Positions 25,980 to 34,992 of a DNA stretch of 64,000 nt are shown piece by piece; within the stretch, counting starts at the first letter, position 1, and each line of letters starts with the position of its first letter. The stretch spans positions 1-64,000 of the forward strand of contig NZ_JAYWTM010000011.1 in NCBI RefSeq assembly GCF_036016195.1, given 5' to 3'. This DNA comes from Brenneria populi. Its GTDB lineage: Bacteria; Pseudomonadota; Gammaproteobacteria; Enterobacterales; Enterobacteriaceae. The position numbers and the translations under genes were made by a program. The notes below the pieces were generated by a model. The model was not told the DNA's origin. It made no database searches and saw nothing but the letters and a program-made list of their open reading frames with translations.

Positions 25980-26672
25980 TTACTTGTAACAACTCAGTCT
26001 AACTTCCAAACAACGTAATGATTTTGAAATGGTAAAACAGATAATCAAATAGATAACAAACGCGATTAGATAAGCATCAATATAGTGAAATCCTCTGGCC
26101 GCCACAAAAGTCGCCTTTCCCATAATATCCATAACGGAGATGGTATAAACCAAAGAGGTATCTTTGATTAAATCAATCACCACGCTGGTATAGTTAGGCA
26201 AAGCCTGGGTCGTCGCCTGGGGGAAAATAATCCGCGGCAAGTAGGTGCGTCTCGGCAGGCCAATCGACCATGCCGCCTCAAGCTGCCCCTTATCGACAGA
26301 GTTATATGCCGAACGAAAAACTTCAGCGAAATAAACGCTAAACGTAATGGTGAAGGTGATTATCGCCACCAGAGTAGGGTTGAGTTTGTTGGCTCCCAGG
26401 GCAATGGAATAATCGCCTTTTAATGCGCCGACGAAATAGGGGAACGCAAAATAGAGAAAATAAAGAACGGCCAAATTAGGCACAGAACGGCTGAACGACA
26501 TAAAAACAGCCACGATGGGATACAGCACCGGTATGCGTTTTATTTTTATAACCGCGAAGATAAATCCCAGCAGCGTAGATAATATAATTGATGCCAAAGC
26601 AATACCTAATGTTAACGGAACAGCTTGTAAAACAGCTGGAAAGTTAACAATAAAGAAATCTAAGTTGAACAC
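25980..26672 (-). CDS. Amino-acid ABC permease (TcyM-like)
   Basis: A 230-aa polar amino-acid permease (HisMQ type). It has an EAAWSIGLPRRTYLPRIIFPQA coupling loop preceded by VDKGQLEAA, and about five helices. It follows the other permease by 12 bp. Two non-identical permeases imply a heterodimeric channel, as in the Bacillus TcyLM pair. Confidence 0.88.
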   Translation of the reverse strand: MFNLDFFIVNFPAVLQAVPLTLGIALASIILSTLLGFIFAVIKIKRIPVLYPIVAVFMSFSRSVPNLAVLYFLYFAFPYFVGALKGDYSIALGANKLNPTLVAIITFTITFSVYFAEVFRSAYNSVDKGQLEAAWSIGLPRRTYLPRIIFPQATTQALPNYTSVVIDLIKDTSLVYTISVMDIMGKATFVAARGFHYIDAYLIAFVIYLIICFTISKSLRCLEVRLSCYK

Positions 26673-26684
26673 AATATATACCTT

Positions 26685-27380
26685 CTAATCTAATAGATAC
26701 CGATATTTCTTTTCTAAGAACTTCATGATAACATCAATTAACACATTGATTATCCAATAAATAATAATTACTGAAATAAAAGCCTCCAGCTGGTTTACTC
26801 CATAATTACTATTCGAGATTTTTTTAGCGCGCCCAAAGACATCGACAATACCGATCAAACTGACTAACGAGGTAAGTTTAACAATATTAATCATTAAATT
26901 ACCCAGGTTAGGGATGGCGATAATGGTGGCCTGGGGCAAAATAATGCGGAAAAAACCGCCCCAAACAGGAATGGCCAGGCTGTTTATCGCCTCAAGCTGC
27001 CCCTTATCCACAGCGCTATAGGCCGAACGCATCATTTCCGAAAAATAGGCGCTCATGCCCAACGTAATCGCCAGGATCGCAAGAAAGCTATCGCTGAATA
27101 ACCGGTGGCTGGCTCCCAGCTGCGACAGAAGAACTTTTGAACCAAAAAAAACCAAAAAGATTAACAGCAGCAGCGGCGTGCTGCGCATAACATCGATATA
27201 AATCAGCGCCGCCGACCTTATTACTAGCCTCTTGCTCCCCTGCATTACGGTCAACAACAGGCCGAGCAACAGGCCAAAGACAAGCGACGTTATCGAGATA
27301 TACAAGGTTACCGGCAGGTTCTCTAACAGTTTGGGGAAAATATCAATAATTTCAGATATATTAATAAATCTACTTTCCAT
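26685..27380 (-). CDS. Amino-acid ABC permease (TcyL-like)
   Basis: A 231-aa permease with YIDVMRSTPLLLLIFLVFFG and the coupling segment VDKGQLEAINSLAIPVWGGFFRIILPQA. It lies between the ATPase and the second permease gene. AT-rich composition. Confidence 0.88.
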   Translation of the reverse strand: MESRFINISEIIDIFPKLLENLPVTLYISITSLVFGLLLGLLLTVMQGSKRLVIRSAALIYIDVMRSTPLLLLIFLVFFGSKVLLSQLGASHRLFSDSFLAILAITLGMSAYFSEMMRSAYSAVDKGQLEAINSLAIPVWGGFFRIILPQATIIAIPNLGNLMINIVKLTSLVSLIGIVDVFGRAKKISNSNYGVNQLEAFISVIIIYWIINVLIDVIMKFLEKKYRYLLD

Positions 27381-27415
27381 TATGACAATCTCTTTTTAAC
27401 CCGTTCAGGACTGAT

Positions 27416-28156
27416 TTATATCGTGAAGTTGATACGTTCCAAAAATTCTTTCGTTCGCGCCTCTTTCGGGTTGCTGAATATTTCACGCGGAACGTTCTCT
27501 TCAACGATTAAGCCCTTTTCCATAAAAATGACGTTTGAGGCGACCTCATTGGCGAAACTCATCTCATGGGTAACGATAATCATCGTCTGCCCTTCCTGGG
27601 CGATTTCCTTAATCAGCTTTAATATTTCCCCCACGATCTCCGGATCCAAAGCCGACGTCGGCTCATCCAGAAGCAAAACTTCAGGATTCATCGCCAACGC
27701 TCTGGCAATACCGACACGCTGTTTTTGTCCTCCGGAAAGTTTACTGGGGTAGGTATCCTGCTTGTGCGCCAAACCAACCTTACGGAGCAAATTTTCAGCG
27801 ATCGACTTTGCTTCATTTTTAGCCATTCCTTTGGCGTAAACCAACCCTTCCATAACATTTTCCAATGCGGTTTTGTTATTAAACAGGTTGTACGACTGGA
27901 ATACCATCGCGGTTTTTGCACGAATATTTTGAATGTCTTTTTTACTCGCTTTTTCGCAGTCCACGGAAACCGTGTCGATGGTGATGCGCCCTTTATCAGC
28001 CTTTTCCAAAAAATTAATACATCTTAATAATGTTGTTTTTCCTGAACCGCTCGGGCCAATAAGGCAGACTACCTGACCCTTTTCGATCTCAATTGACGCC
28101 CCTTTCAAAACCTCTTCATCGTCAAAACGCTTATGAATATTTTCTAGCCTGATCAT
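27416..28156 (-). CDS. Amino-acid ABC transporter ATPase (TcyN/GlnQ-like)
   Basis: A 246-aa ATP-binding subunit with Walker A GPSGSGKTT, signature LSGGQKQRVGIARAL, Walker B VLLLDEPTSALD and the switch histidine in IIVTHEMSFA. It is the first gene of the minus operon, facing the divergent MtaA/HemE-like gene across about 395 bp. It energises the TcyL/TcyM-like permeases. Confidence 0.92.
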   Translation of the reverse strand: MIRLENIHKRFDDEEVLKGASIEIEKGQVVCLIGPSGSGKTTLLRCINFLEKADKGRITIDTVSVDCEKASKKDIQNIRAKTAMVFQSYNLFNNKTALENVMEGLVYAKGMAKNEAKSIAENLLRKVGLAHKQDTYPSKLSGGQKQRVGIARALAMNPEVLLLDEPTSALDPEIVGEILKLIKEIAQEGQTMIIVTHEMSFANEVASNVIFMEKGLIVEENVPREIFSNPKEARTKEFLERINFTI

Positions 28157-28551
28157 TAATATTTCCTATGTTACTTATGACGTCTTGATTTATAGGTAAC
28201 AATATCTTTGTTATGGTGTGAACAAAACGTTTCTTCGATGCTCTATGCGCAAATAAATTCAAGCTGCAAAAGGGCGCCCCCGACCGACGTTCTCATGGAT
28301 GGGCCGGACAGCAGAGCCGGCGCGCATGCAACTTGCAGTATAGCGGCTATATCCCGGTCATTAAAAATGATACAAATGCAACCTTCATTTTGATACTAAC
28401 ATGGCGATCATTATTATCATATAATATTAGAGAATATATATATCCGACAAAATAATATAAGGTCATATATTAACCTATTGATATCATAAGAGAATGACGA
28501 ATATTATATTAATAATATTTCACTGACTCTTCCACCACGGGACGAACCGCA
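28157..28551. promoter_or_regulatory. Divergent control region of the sulfur-type cluster
   Basis: 395 bp between the transporter operon and the URO-D-like gene. The right half (28380-28530) is very AT-rich. The left half contains a repeat copy (28250-28355). Both promoters must lie here, but no clear operator was recognised. Confidence 0.45.
28250..28355 (+). repeat. Dispersed repeat, short copy D
   Basis: CAAATAAATTCAAGCTGCAA at the left and GCATGCAACTTGCAGTATAG at the right match the two ends of the ATAATTCGAGTTGCAGG-type enterobacterial repeat. The centre (GGGCGCCCCC to GGCCGGACAG) is diverged. It looks like a complete but eroded unit. Confidence 0.5.
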
Positions 28552-29553
28552 ATGGCGACGAATAAACGGCAGGTTTTTTTTGACTCACTTGACAACAAGA
28601 ATGAAACGGTCTTAGCCAGCATTTGGCATCATTTCTTGAATAGTGATGAACAGGTCTATGGCTATAAAAATGACGCGGTGATAAAAAAAAATATTATTGC
28701 GCAGCAGCAGTTTTATCACAAAAACCGGCCAGACTTTACCAAGATAATGAGCGATGCCTTTCTTCTTCATCCATCCGTACTCAATACGGAGATTAACAGC
28801 GTTCAGGATTTTAAAAAAATAAAATCTATCGGTGGAGATAATGAGTGGATAATAAAACAAGTCGAGGCGATAAAAGCGATCGTCTCTTCTTACCACGGAG
28901 AGATCGCATCCATATATAATATTTTTGCTCCCGCATATTACTTTAGATTAAAGTTCGACATGGTTGATAATGATAGGAATAAGTTCCCGCGCCTTGTTGA
29001 GGAAGATCCCTACTTATTTTCATTAGCCTTGGGTAGAATAGCCGATGACATTACTCTATTAGTAGAAAAGCTAATCAATGAGGCGCATATCGATGGCATC
29101 TATCTGTGCGTGCAAAGCGTGCAAAGTCCCACATTCAGTGAAGAAAATTACCACAAATACATTGAGCCCAGCCAATTGCGGGTATTAAATTCAGCCAATC
29201 AGTTAAGCGATTATAATGTACTGCACATTTGCGGCTTTGAAGGAAGGGTAAATGATTTGCGGCATTTCGCCCACTACCCTGTTAAAGCCGTCAACTGGGC
29301 GACCTGCGTCGAAAATATTTCTCTGGAAGAGGGCAAACGAATATTTCCCGGCAAAGCCCTTCTCGGCGGTTTCGATAACCGGACTCATGGCGCGTTATAT
29401 CAAGGTTTGCTCGGCGAAATTGAAAAGCAAACGAAAGAGATTATTGCCAAAAACGGCAAAGCGGGACTGCTGTTAGGCGCCGATTGCAGCGTGCCCAAAG
29501 AGACTGATTTTAAAAATATTCAATTTGCCGCACGGATAGCAAATAGTATTTAG
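28552..29553 (+). CDS. Uroporphyrinogen decarboxylase-family (MtaA/HemE-like) protein
   Basis: A 333-aa protein of the URO-D superfamily. HICG near residues 225-228 and GADCSVPKETD with Cys 312 form the H-x-C ... C zinc triad typical of methylcobamide:thiol methyltransferases (MtaA/MtbA). HemE lacks this triad, so this is not heme biosynthesis. Zinc in such enzymes activates a thiol. Next to a cystine-type importer and an ATC-hydrolase-like gene, a thiol or thioether substrate is plausible (inference). No corrinoid protein is encoded nearby. AT-rich codon use contrasts with the downstream deacylase. Confidence 0.8.
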   Translation: MATNKRQVFFDSLDNKNETVLASIWHHFLNSDEQVYGYKNDAVIKKNIIAQQQFYHKNRPDFTKIMSDAFLLHPSVLNTEINSVQDFKKIKSIGGDNEWIIKQVEAIKAIVSSYHGEIASIYNIFAPAYYFRLKFDMVDNDRNKFPRLVEEDPYLFSLALGRIADDITLLVEKLINEAHIDGIYLCVQSVQSPTFSEENYHKYIEPSQLRVLNSANQLSDYNVLHICGFEGRVNDLRHFAHYPVKAVNWATCVENISLEEGKRIFPGKALLGGFDNRTHGALYQGLLGEIEKQTKEIIAKNGKAGLLLGADCSVPKETDFKNIQFAARIANSI

Positions 29554-29639
29554 CCTCTTGTCCCCGCCGGCGGCATCGCTATTTCGCCCAACGACGGAAT
29601 GGATCCACGCATGATCGTATCCCGTTCGGCATCCGAAAC

Positions 29640-30160
29640 GCGCTCACCGGCGCGCTCCTTTTCGGCCAGGATCGGCCCGCCGGAGGCGGGAAAATCCGCT
29701 GTTGCCGACGAGAGTCAACGCCCTATACCGGGTTCGTACCTGCCGGTTAGGAATACGATATACGAAAAATTCATTTCCGATTTAACCGCGGCTTCGGCCA
29801 AAATTCGTGTTGCCAATCCGGAAGATAAAACAACCGAGGCCGGACCGATCGACATATCCAAACACTGTCCGCCTATCCGTAACGTGCGGGAAACCGCGCG
29901 GACGGATGAGGCGAAAGCGCACGGCGATACGATTTTCGCACCCGATGTCTGCGGTGGTGACATCGCCCCAGCCTGCACGCGGGGAGTCGCACAATACACC
30001 ATGCCCATGAAGCAATCAGCCGTCGCCATGCCGCTCAGCGACCGGACCGGTGCCGTCCGCATCGCCCACCGGCGAGGGTATGGACGTTCTACGTGCCGAC
30101 AGCGAAGTCACGCGTCTCTGGACCAAAACCGCAGAGAACCCGCTGTTTGGCTTGATCTAT
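29640..30160 (+). pseudogene. Eroded aldehyde dehydrogenase remnant
   Basis: A continuous frame reads PIPGSYLPVRNTIYEKFI, then IRVANPEDKTTEAGPI, IFAPDVCGGDIAP and AVRIAHRRGYG. These align in order with the C-terminal half of an aldehyde dehydrogenase (GSRLLVQ..IYDEFV, IRVGDPLDPATEMGPL, FFEPTVFGDVTP, AVRIANDTEYGL). The segment that should hold the catalytic cysteine (GQ-C-C-x-A-G) reads SQRPIPG, and the N-terminal half is absent. The blocks are degraded or shortened in between, so this is a decayed fragment. Confidence 0.6.
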
Positions 30161-30182
30161 GGCGCAGGAGAGGAAAAACCCG

Positions 30183-31340
30183 ATGCCCATTTCACAACAT
30201 TTAATCGCTGAAGCCACCGCATGGCGTCATGAGTTCCATGCCAATCCCGAATTGGGGTATAAAGAACACGCCACGTCTAAACGCGTGGCGGAATTACTCG
30301 CCTCATTCGGTCTTCAGGTCCATAGCGGCCTGGGGGGAACCGGCATCGTGGCGACGCTGGAACAGGGCCAGGGCCCCACGATTGGGCTGCGGGCGGATAT
30401 GGACGCGTTGCCCATCACCGAGCTTGGCGATATTAGCTATAGGTCGCACAATAAAGGCGTCATGCACGCCTGCGGGCATGACGGCCACTCGGCGATTCTG
30501 CTTGCCGCCGCCAGGTATCTGAGCGAAACGCGCAACTTCAGCGGCACGGTGCATTTTGTCTTTCAGCCCGCCGAAGAGAACCTGGGCGGCGCTTACAAAA
30601 TGGTCGCCGACGGGCTATTCGAGCGTTTCCCGATGGACGGGATTTACGCCCTGCATAACTGGCCCGGACTGCCGGTCGGCCACGTCGCCTTAAGCAGCGG
30701 CGTGATGATGGCTTCGCTGGACTCGTTCGAAATCGTTCTCACCGGGAAAAGCTGTCACGCCGCGATGCCGGAAAACGGCGCCGACCCCATCGTCGCCGCC
30801 TCGCAGCTGATACTCTCTTTGCAAACCATTCCCGCCCGCCGCTTGTCCCCTCAATCCTCCGCCGTCGTCAGCATTACCCAAATCTCCGGCGGCGAAGCGA
30901 TTAACGTGATTCCGGAGAAGGTGACGCTGCGCGGCACCCTGCGATGTTTGCAGAGCGACGTGCGCGCCAAGGTCAAGTCTCTGATTAACGAATTCGTCAA
31001 CGAACTCCCGCGCATTTTCGGCGTCACCGGCGAAATATCTTACTACCCGGGCTACCCGGTAACCCAGAATCACGAACAGGAAGCGCTGAACGTTCGCAGG
31101 GCCGTCAGCGGCGTATTAGGCGAATCCAAAGTCCACTGGCAGATCAACCCATCGATGGCGTCCGAGGATTTCGCCTGCATGCTGGAAGTCTGTCCCGGCG
31201 CCTATTTCTGGCTCGGCTCCGACGGGGCGACGCCATCAAAACCGCTGCACAATGCTTATTATAATTTTAACGACGCGCTGATTAAGCCGGGCGTCGAAGT
31301 CTGGACGTCGCTGGTCGAAACCCTGTTACGCAAATCCTGA
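30183..31340 (+). CDS. M20-family amidohydrolase (hippurate hydrolase/N-acyl amino acid deacylase-like)
   Basis: A 385-aa zinc aminoacylase of the M20D group. Motifs are GLRADMDALPI, HACGHDGHSA, FQPAEE, ALHNWPG and MASEDFA, which provide the metal ligands and general base. ATG 30183 has AGGAGAGG about ten bases upstream; an ATG at 30159 is possible. M20D enzymes deacylate N-acyl amino acids, and in the Bacillus ytmI sulfur operon a homologue sits with TcyJKLMN. Here it is on the far side of the aldehyde dehydrogenase remnant, so it may belong to the same cluster. Confidence 0.88.
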   Translation: MPISQHLIAEATAWRHEFHANPELGYKEHATSKRVAELLASFGLQVHSGLGGTGIVATLEQGQGPTIGLRADMDALPITELGDISYRSHNKGVMHACGHDGHSAILLAAARYLSETRNFSGTVHFVFQPAEENLGGAYKMVADGLFERFPMDGIYALHNWPGLPVGHVALSSGVMMASLDSFEIVLTGKSCHAAMPENGADPIVAASQLILSLQTIPARRLSPQSSAVVSITQISGGEAINVIPEKVTLRGTLRCLQSDVRAKVKSLINEFVNELPRIFGVTGEISYYPGYPVTQNHEQEALNVRRAVSGVLGESKVHWQINPSMASEDFACMLEVCPGAYFWLGSDGATPSKPLHNAYYNFNDALIKPGVEVWTSLVETLLRKS

Positions 31341-31438
31341 CGGCGACGCACTGTCAGAGGGGGACTATCCGGTGTGGTTTTGTGCACAAGGTCGGGAATG
31401 GAGAACCACTCCCGAACCCTGCGTTTCGGCGGGAATTA

Positions 31439-32377
31439 TCACGCAGGCAGATTAACGCAGATATCTTCCGGCAGGTCCAGCATCACGTTCAGGTTCTGAA
31501 CCGCCGCGCCCGACGCGCCCTTACCTAAGTTGTCCAGCCGCGATACCAGTATGGTTTGTTTATATTCAGGGTGATAAAAAACAAACAGCTCCAGCATATT
31601 GCTGTTGTTAAGCGCCTCCGGCATCAGGTATGGCGCGCTCTCTTTCGGCACGGCGTTAACGCTTTTCACCTTGATAAACTGCTCGCCGTCGTAAAATTCA
31701 TGCAGCGCGCGGTAGACGCGGTTGCCGTCGACATCCCCGTTGAGCGGAATAAACACCAGCATCCCCTGGGCGTAGTCGCCCACCGCCGGCTGAAATATCG
31801 GCCGGGCGGAGAGACCGCTCCATTTCTGCATTTCTTTCAGGTGTTTATGATCGAACCCCAGACCGTAAGCGGCGTAGCCGGAGGCATCGTGCTGATAGCG
31901 TTCAATCATCGCTTTGCCGCCGCCGCTATAGCCGGAAATCGCGTTAATCGACAGCGGCGTATCGGCGTCGATGATCCCCTTGCCGACCAGCGGCGCCAGT
32001 AGCGTAATCACGCCCGTCGCATAGCAGCCGGGGTTGGAGACATGCCCCGCCTGACGGATTTTCTCGCGCTGATCGTCGGCCAGCTCCGGCATGCCGTAAA
32101 CCCAGCCCGCCGCGGTGCGGTGCGCCGAGCTGGCGTCCAATACGCGCGCGCCGACGGCATCGGCAAGCGTCACCGCCTCGCGCGCGGCGGCATCCGGCAG
32201 GCATAAAATAGTGATATCGGCGTTTGACATCATCTCCTGGCGGGCTTCAGCCTCTTTACGTTTCTCCTCTGCTATGCTGAGGAGTTCGATATGAGGGTGG
32301 TTGACCAGGCGTTGCTGTATCTGCAACCCGGTGGTGCCCGCCTGGCCGTCAATAAATACACGATATTTGTCGCTCAT
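31439..32377 (-). CDS. argC: N-acetyl-gamma-glutamyl-phosphate reductase, type 2
   Basis: ArgC reduces N-acetylglutamyl phosphate to the semialdehyde in arginine synthesis using NADPH. The 312-aa product has FIDGQAGTTGLQI at the N-terminus, catalytic Cys 118 in SNPGCYATG and ISGYSGGGKAMIERY. Length and motifs match the short type-2 AGPR, not the roughly 334-aa enzyme of the enterobacterial argCBH operon. It stands alone with no other arg gene nearby, so it is probably an extra copy. A terminator-like hairpin lies 23 bp upstream of the start. Confidence 0.88.
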   Translation of the reverse strand: MSDKYRVFIDGQAGTTGLQIQQRLVNHPHIELLSIAEEKRKEAEARQEMMSNADITILCLPDAAAREAVTLADAVGARVLDASSAHRTAAGWVYGMPELADDQREKIRQAGHVSNPGCYATGVITLLAPLVGKGIIDADTPLSINAISGYSGGGKAMIERYQHDASGYAAYGLGFDHKHLKEMQKWSGLSARPIFQPAVGDYAQGMLVFIPLNGDVDGNRVYRALHEFYDGEQFIKVKSVNAVPKESAPYLMPEALNNSNMLELFVFYHPEYKQTILVSRLDNLGKGASGAAVQNLNVMLDLPEDICVNLPA

Positions 32378-32399
32378 AGACCTGTCTTTCTAAGTGGGT

Positions 32400-32442
32400 A
32401 AAAAGCTTTATATCCCGCGCCGTCCAGGGCGCGGGATATAAA
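32400..32442 (-). terminator. 15-bp perfect stem with T-run, just upstream of argC
   Basis: TTTATATCCCGCGCC (32407-32421) pairs perfectly with 32428-32442 around a 6-nt loop. On the minus strand it is followed by GCTTTTT. It points towards argC and ends only 23 bp before its ATG, too close for a separate promoter. It is either an attenuator in the argC leader or a leftover terminator. Confidence 0.6.
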
Positions 32443-32523
32443 CGGATTTGACAGATAATATACTATTTGCAGATAAATCGGTCCGAATTATGCGATTTAT
32501 TCCATCGGCCGTTAAGGAGAGCG

Positions 32524-32985
32524 TTACGCGCGCGCTGCAAGGGATCGGCGGCGCGCTGCTGTTCCCCTCCACGCTGTCACTGATCAACCGTTTGATTTAC
32601 CGAAGGCGCGCCACGCAACCGCGCGCTGGCGATATGGGGCGGTGCGGGCGCCAGCGGTTTAACGCTGGGATCGCTGCTAGGCGTTTTTTTGACCGGCGCA
32701 TTTTATGGGCTTATCGCGCCGGGCGTCATCATCTCCGGTATCGGTCAGGGCATCGTCTGGAGCGCAATGTGGATTGCCGCGGCTTCGGGCGTGGCGCATC
32801 ACGAACAGGGCATCGCATCCGGTATGGCGTCCACAACGCTCAATATCGGCAACGCCATCGGTCTGGCCGTTCTGGTGGCATTAACCCATAGCGGACTTTC
32901 CGAACCGGCCGGCGAATCGCTGCGCAACGCTCTGGCTCAGGGCGCGCGCCAGGCCTTTCTGCCGGCGGCCGCCGCAAGCGGCGTT
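32524..32985 (+). pseudogene. MFS transporter remnant (14-helix DHA2 type)
   Basis: One frame gives RALQGIGGALLFPSTLSLIN. After a frameshift near 32605-32630 another gives RALAIWGGAGASGLTLGS and LTGAFYGL, which runs straight into APGVIISGIGQG and EQGIASGMASTTLNIGNAIG. These are TM4-5 and TM13-14-like blocks of a DHA2 drug transporter, so the middle is deleted and the gene is broken. A plus-strand TTGACA-N17-type promoter candidate lies at about 32448. Confidence 0.65.
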
Positions 32986-33147
32986 CAAAAACGCACGCGC
33001 TTTTGTAGGGGAACGCGAGGGAGGCTCCCCCTTACGACGCCTCCCCCCGGCGATCGCCCCGCGTATCTCGAGCCGATTGACGGATTTGTCAGCAATCTAA
33101 TATTTGCCGTATTCTTCTCCATTATGGGCTATTAAAAGGACAGCAAG

Positions 33148-34074
33148 ATGCGGGTGTTAGTGGTAGGCGCCGGCGCGACCGGCGGTTTTTTTGGCGCCAG
33201 ATTGGCTCAGGCGGGACGGGATGTAACATTTCTGCTGCGGGAGAAACGCGCGGACGAGGTGCGAAAAACCGGCTTACAGCTCATTAGTCCGCATGGCGAT
33301 TTTTCATTTCAGCCCAACGTCATACTGGCGAAAGATCTTAACCCGACGTTCGACCTGATACTGTTGACGGTAAAAAGCTACGCGCTGGCTGCCGCGCTGG
33401 AGGATATCGCGCCGGCGATTGGCGCCGGCACCGCCATTATGCCGATATTGAACGGAATGCGGCATCTTGGCGTCATCCGCGAACGGTTCGGCGCTGAAGC
33501 GCCGATCGGCGCCCTGTGCCGGGTCGATGCCACGCTGGACGAAAACGGCTACATTCGCCAGCTCTCCGCCATTCAGCAGATCGTTTATGGCGAAATCTCC
33601 GGTAAAAAAACGCCTCGAATTCAGCAAATTGACGCCCTGTTCCAGAATATCGGCGTAGCCGCCAAACTTTCTGACGATATCATGCGCGATATGTGGGAAA
33701 AATGGCTGTTCTTATCCAGCCTGGGCGCCATTGCCTGTCTAATGCGCGGCAATATCGGCCAGGTCGCCGCCGCCGAAGGCGGAAAGGCATTCGCCACCGC
33801 GCTGATTCACGAAGTCGCCGCTACCATGAAGGCGTCGGGCTATGTCGAGCGCAGGGAGACGGTCGACGGCATCATCCGCGCGCTGACGGACGAAAACTCG
33901 CGGCAAACGTCGTCGATGTACCGGGATATGATGGCGGGGCTTCCGGTCGAAGCCGACCAGATCATCGGCCATCTGGTGAGCCTGGCGGCAAGTCACCGGC
34001 TGCATACTCCGTTACTGAATGCGGCTTACACGCGCCTGGCCGTCTACCAGCGAAACAGAGTAAACGCCGGTTAA
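33148..34074 (+). CDS. 2-Dehydropantoate 2-reductase family protein (PanE/ApbA-like)
   Basis: A 308-aa NADPH-dependent reductase. The N-terminal nucleotide motif is VVGAGATGGFFGARLAQAG; the C-terminal helical domain contains WEKWLFLSSLGAIACLMRGNIG and SSMYRDMMAGLPVEADQIIG, the latter with the conserved S-S-M-x-x-D/E block. E. coli PanE (303 aa) makes pantoate, but paralogues with other 2-keto acid substrates are common, so the symbol is not assigned. AAAAGGA lies upstream of ATG 33148. It stands alone between the MFS remnant and a DUF1543 gene. Confidence 0.85.
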   Translation: MRVLVVGAGATGGFFGARLAQAGRDVTFLLREKRADEVRKTGLQLISPHGDFSFQPNVILAKDLNPTFDLILLTVKSYALAAALEDIAPAIGAGTAIMPILNGMRHLGVIRERFGAEAPIGALCRVDATLDENGYIRQLSAIQQIVYGEISGKKTPRIQQIDALFQNIGVAAKLSDDIMRDMWEKWLFLSSLGAIACLMRGNIGQVAAAEGGKAFATALIHEVAATMKASGYVERRETVDGIIRALTDENSRQTSSMYRDMMAGLPVEADQIIGHLVSLAASHRLHTPLLNAAYTRLAVYQRNRVNAG

Positions 34075-34212
34075 CCCGCGTCCAAGCATCCGGATACGGC
34101 ACAGGACGGCCATGCGCTATCCCATGACCCATTTATCTGGCAGAGCCGTCCATGACATCTGGCGTTATATGATAATTTATATAAAGAAACGGGTAAGCGA
34201 ATAGGTAATAAT

Positions 34213-34716
34213 ATGGATTTGTATATGTTTTATGTCGGCGGCAACGCGGGTAAATCCAATATCGAGGTGCATGATATTCAGTTCGCCGCGGTAAACAAAC
34301 CGCGGGACGCCTGGCCGCTGCTGCGCGAAGCCTGGTTTGGCGATAAGGATAAAATTCACCTCGATGGCTACGCTAAAATCGACTGGGCCGACGGTTATGA
34401 TATTAGGTTATCGACAGAACCCTACACGGGAAGCGAGCGGCTGTTTTTCGTCAATGTCGGCGGTTACCGCCCGGACAATCTGGCGGAACTGCATGAGTTT
34501 GACCTGTTTGTCGCTAAAAATGCGGCGGAAGCTAAAAGTAAAGCGCTGAATTCACTGCTTAAAGGGTGCGGCAAACAGCATAAAGACAACCTAAAGGATG
34601 TCGATGATTGCCTGCTGCTGGAAAAAGTGGGCGATAGCTACCTGCATCTGGCGAAAAACCCCGGCGGCAAAGCGTTTATTCCTGAATTTCAAGGATATAT
34701 GCCGATTGGTCAGTAA
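34213..34716 (+). CDS. DUF1543 protein
   Basis: A 167-aa protein beginning MDLYMFYVGGNAGKSNIEVHD, with IHLDGYAKIDWADGYDIRL and RLFFVNVGGYRPDNLAELHEFDLFVA. These are DUF1543 blocks. No signal peptide or membrane segment. Function unknown. A GC-rich inverted repeat (TTAAGCGGTC at 34732-34741, complement at 34759-34768) follows the stop codon and may end transcription. Confidence 0.8.
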   Translation: MDLYMFYVGGNAGKSNIEVHDIQFAAVNKPRDAWPLLREAWFGDKDKIHLDGYAKIDWADGYDIRLSTEPYTGSERLFFVNVGGYRPDNLAELHEFDLFVAKNAAEAKSKALNSLLKGCGKQHKDNLKDVDDCLLLEKVGDSYLHLAKNPGGKAFIPEFQGYMPIGQ

Positions 34717-34992
34717 AGTAACGCCAGCACGTTAAGCGGTCTCGCCGATCGATGTCGGGACCGCTTAACCACGAATGGATATCGCGTCTGGCCGGCTACG
34801 CCCGCGGAACGTCGCATAACCTGGGCCAGCGGCATCGCCGCCGGAGCGCAAGCCCCATGGCCACGGCAACATCTCATGGTGAAGCGCGGCGTTTGCCAAA
34901 AGGCGGCCGACCCGGTTTATGTTATCTTTCACGCGGGCAGCGCGGGGTAAATCGCATCGATAGCGGCGCCAAAGCGTCAGAGGAAAATGTTC

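Noticed and set aside
33080..33100. GACGGATTTGTCAGCAA shared by 11118-11134 and 33078-33094
   Set aside because: A single 17-bp match without flanking similarity or symmetry; noted but not called a repeat.
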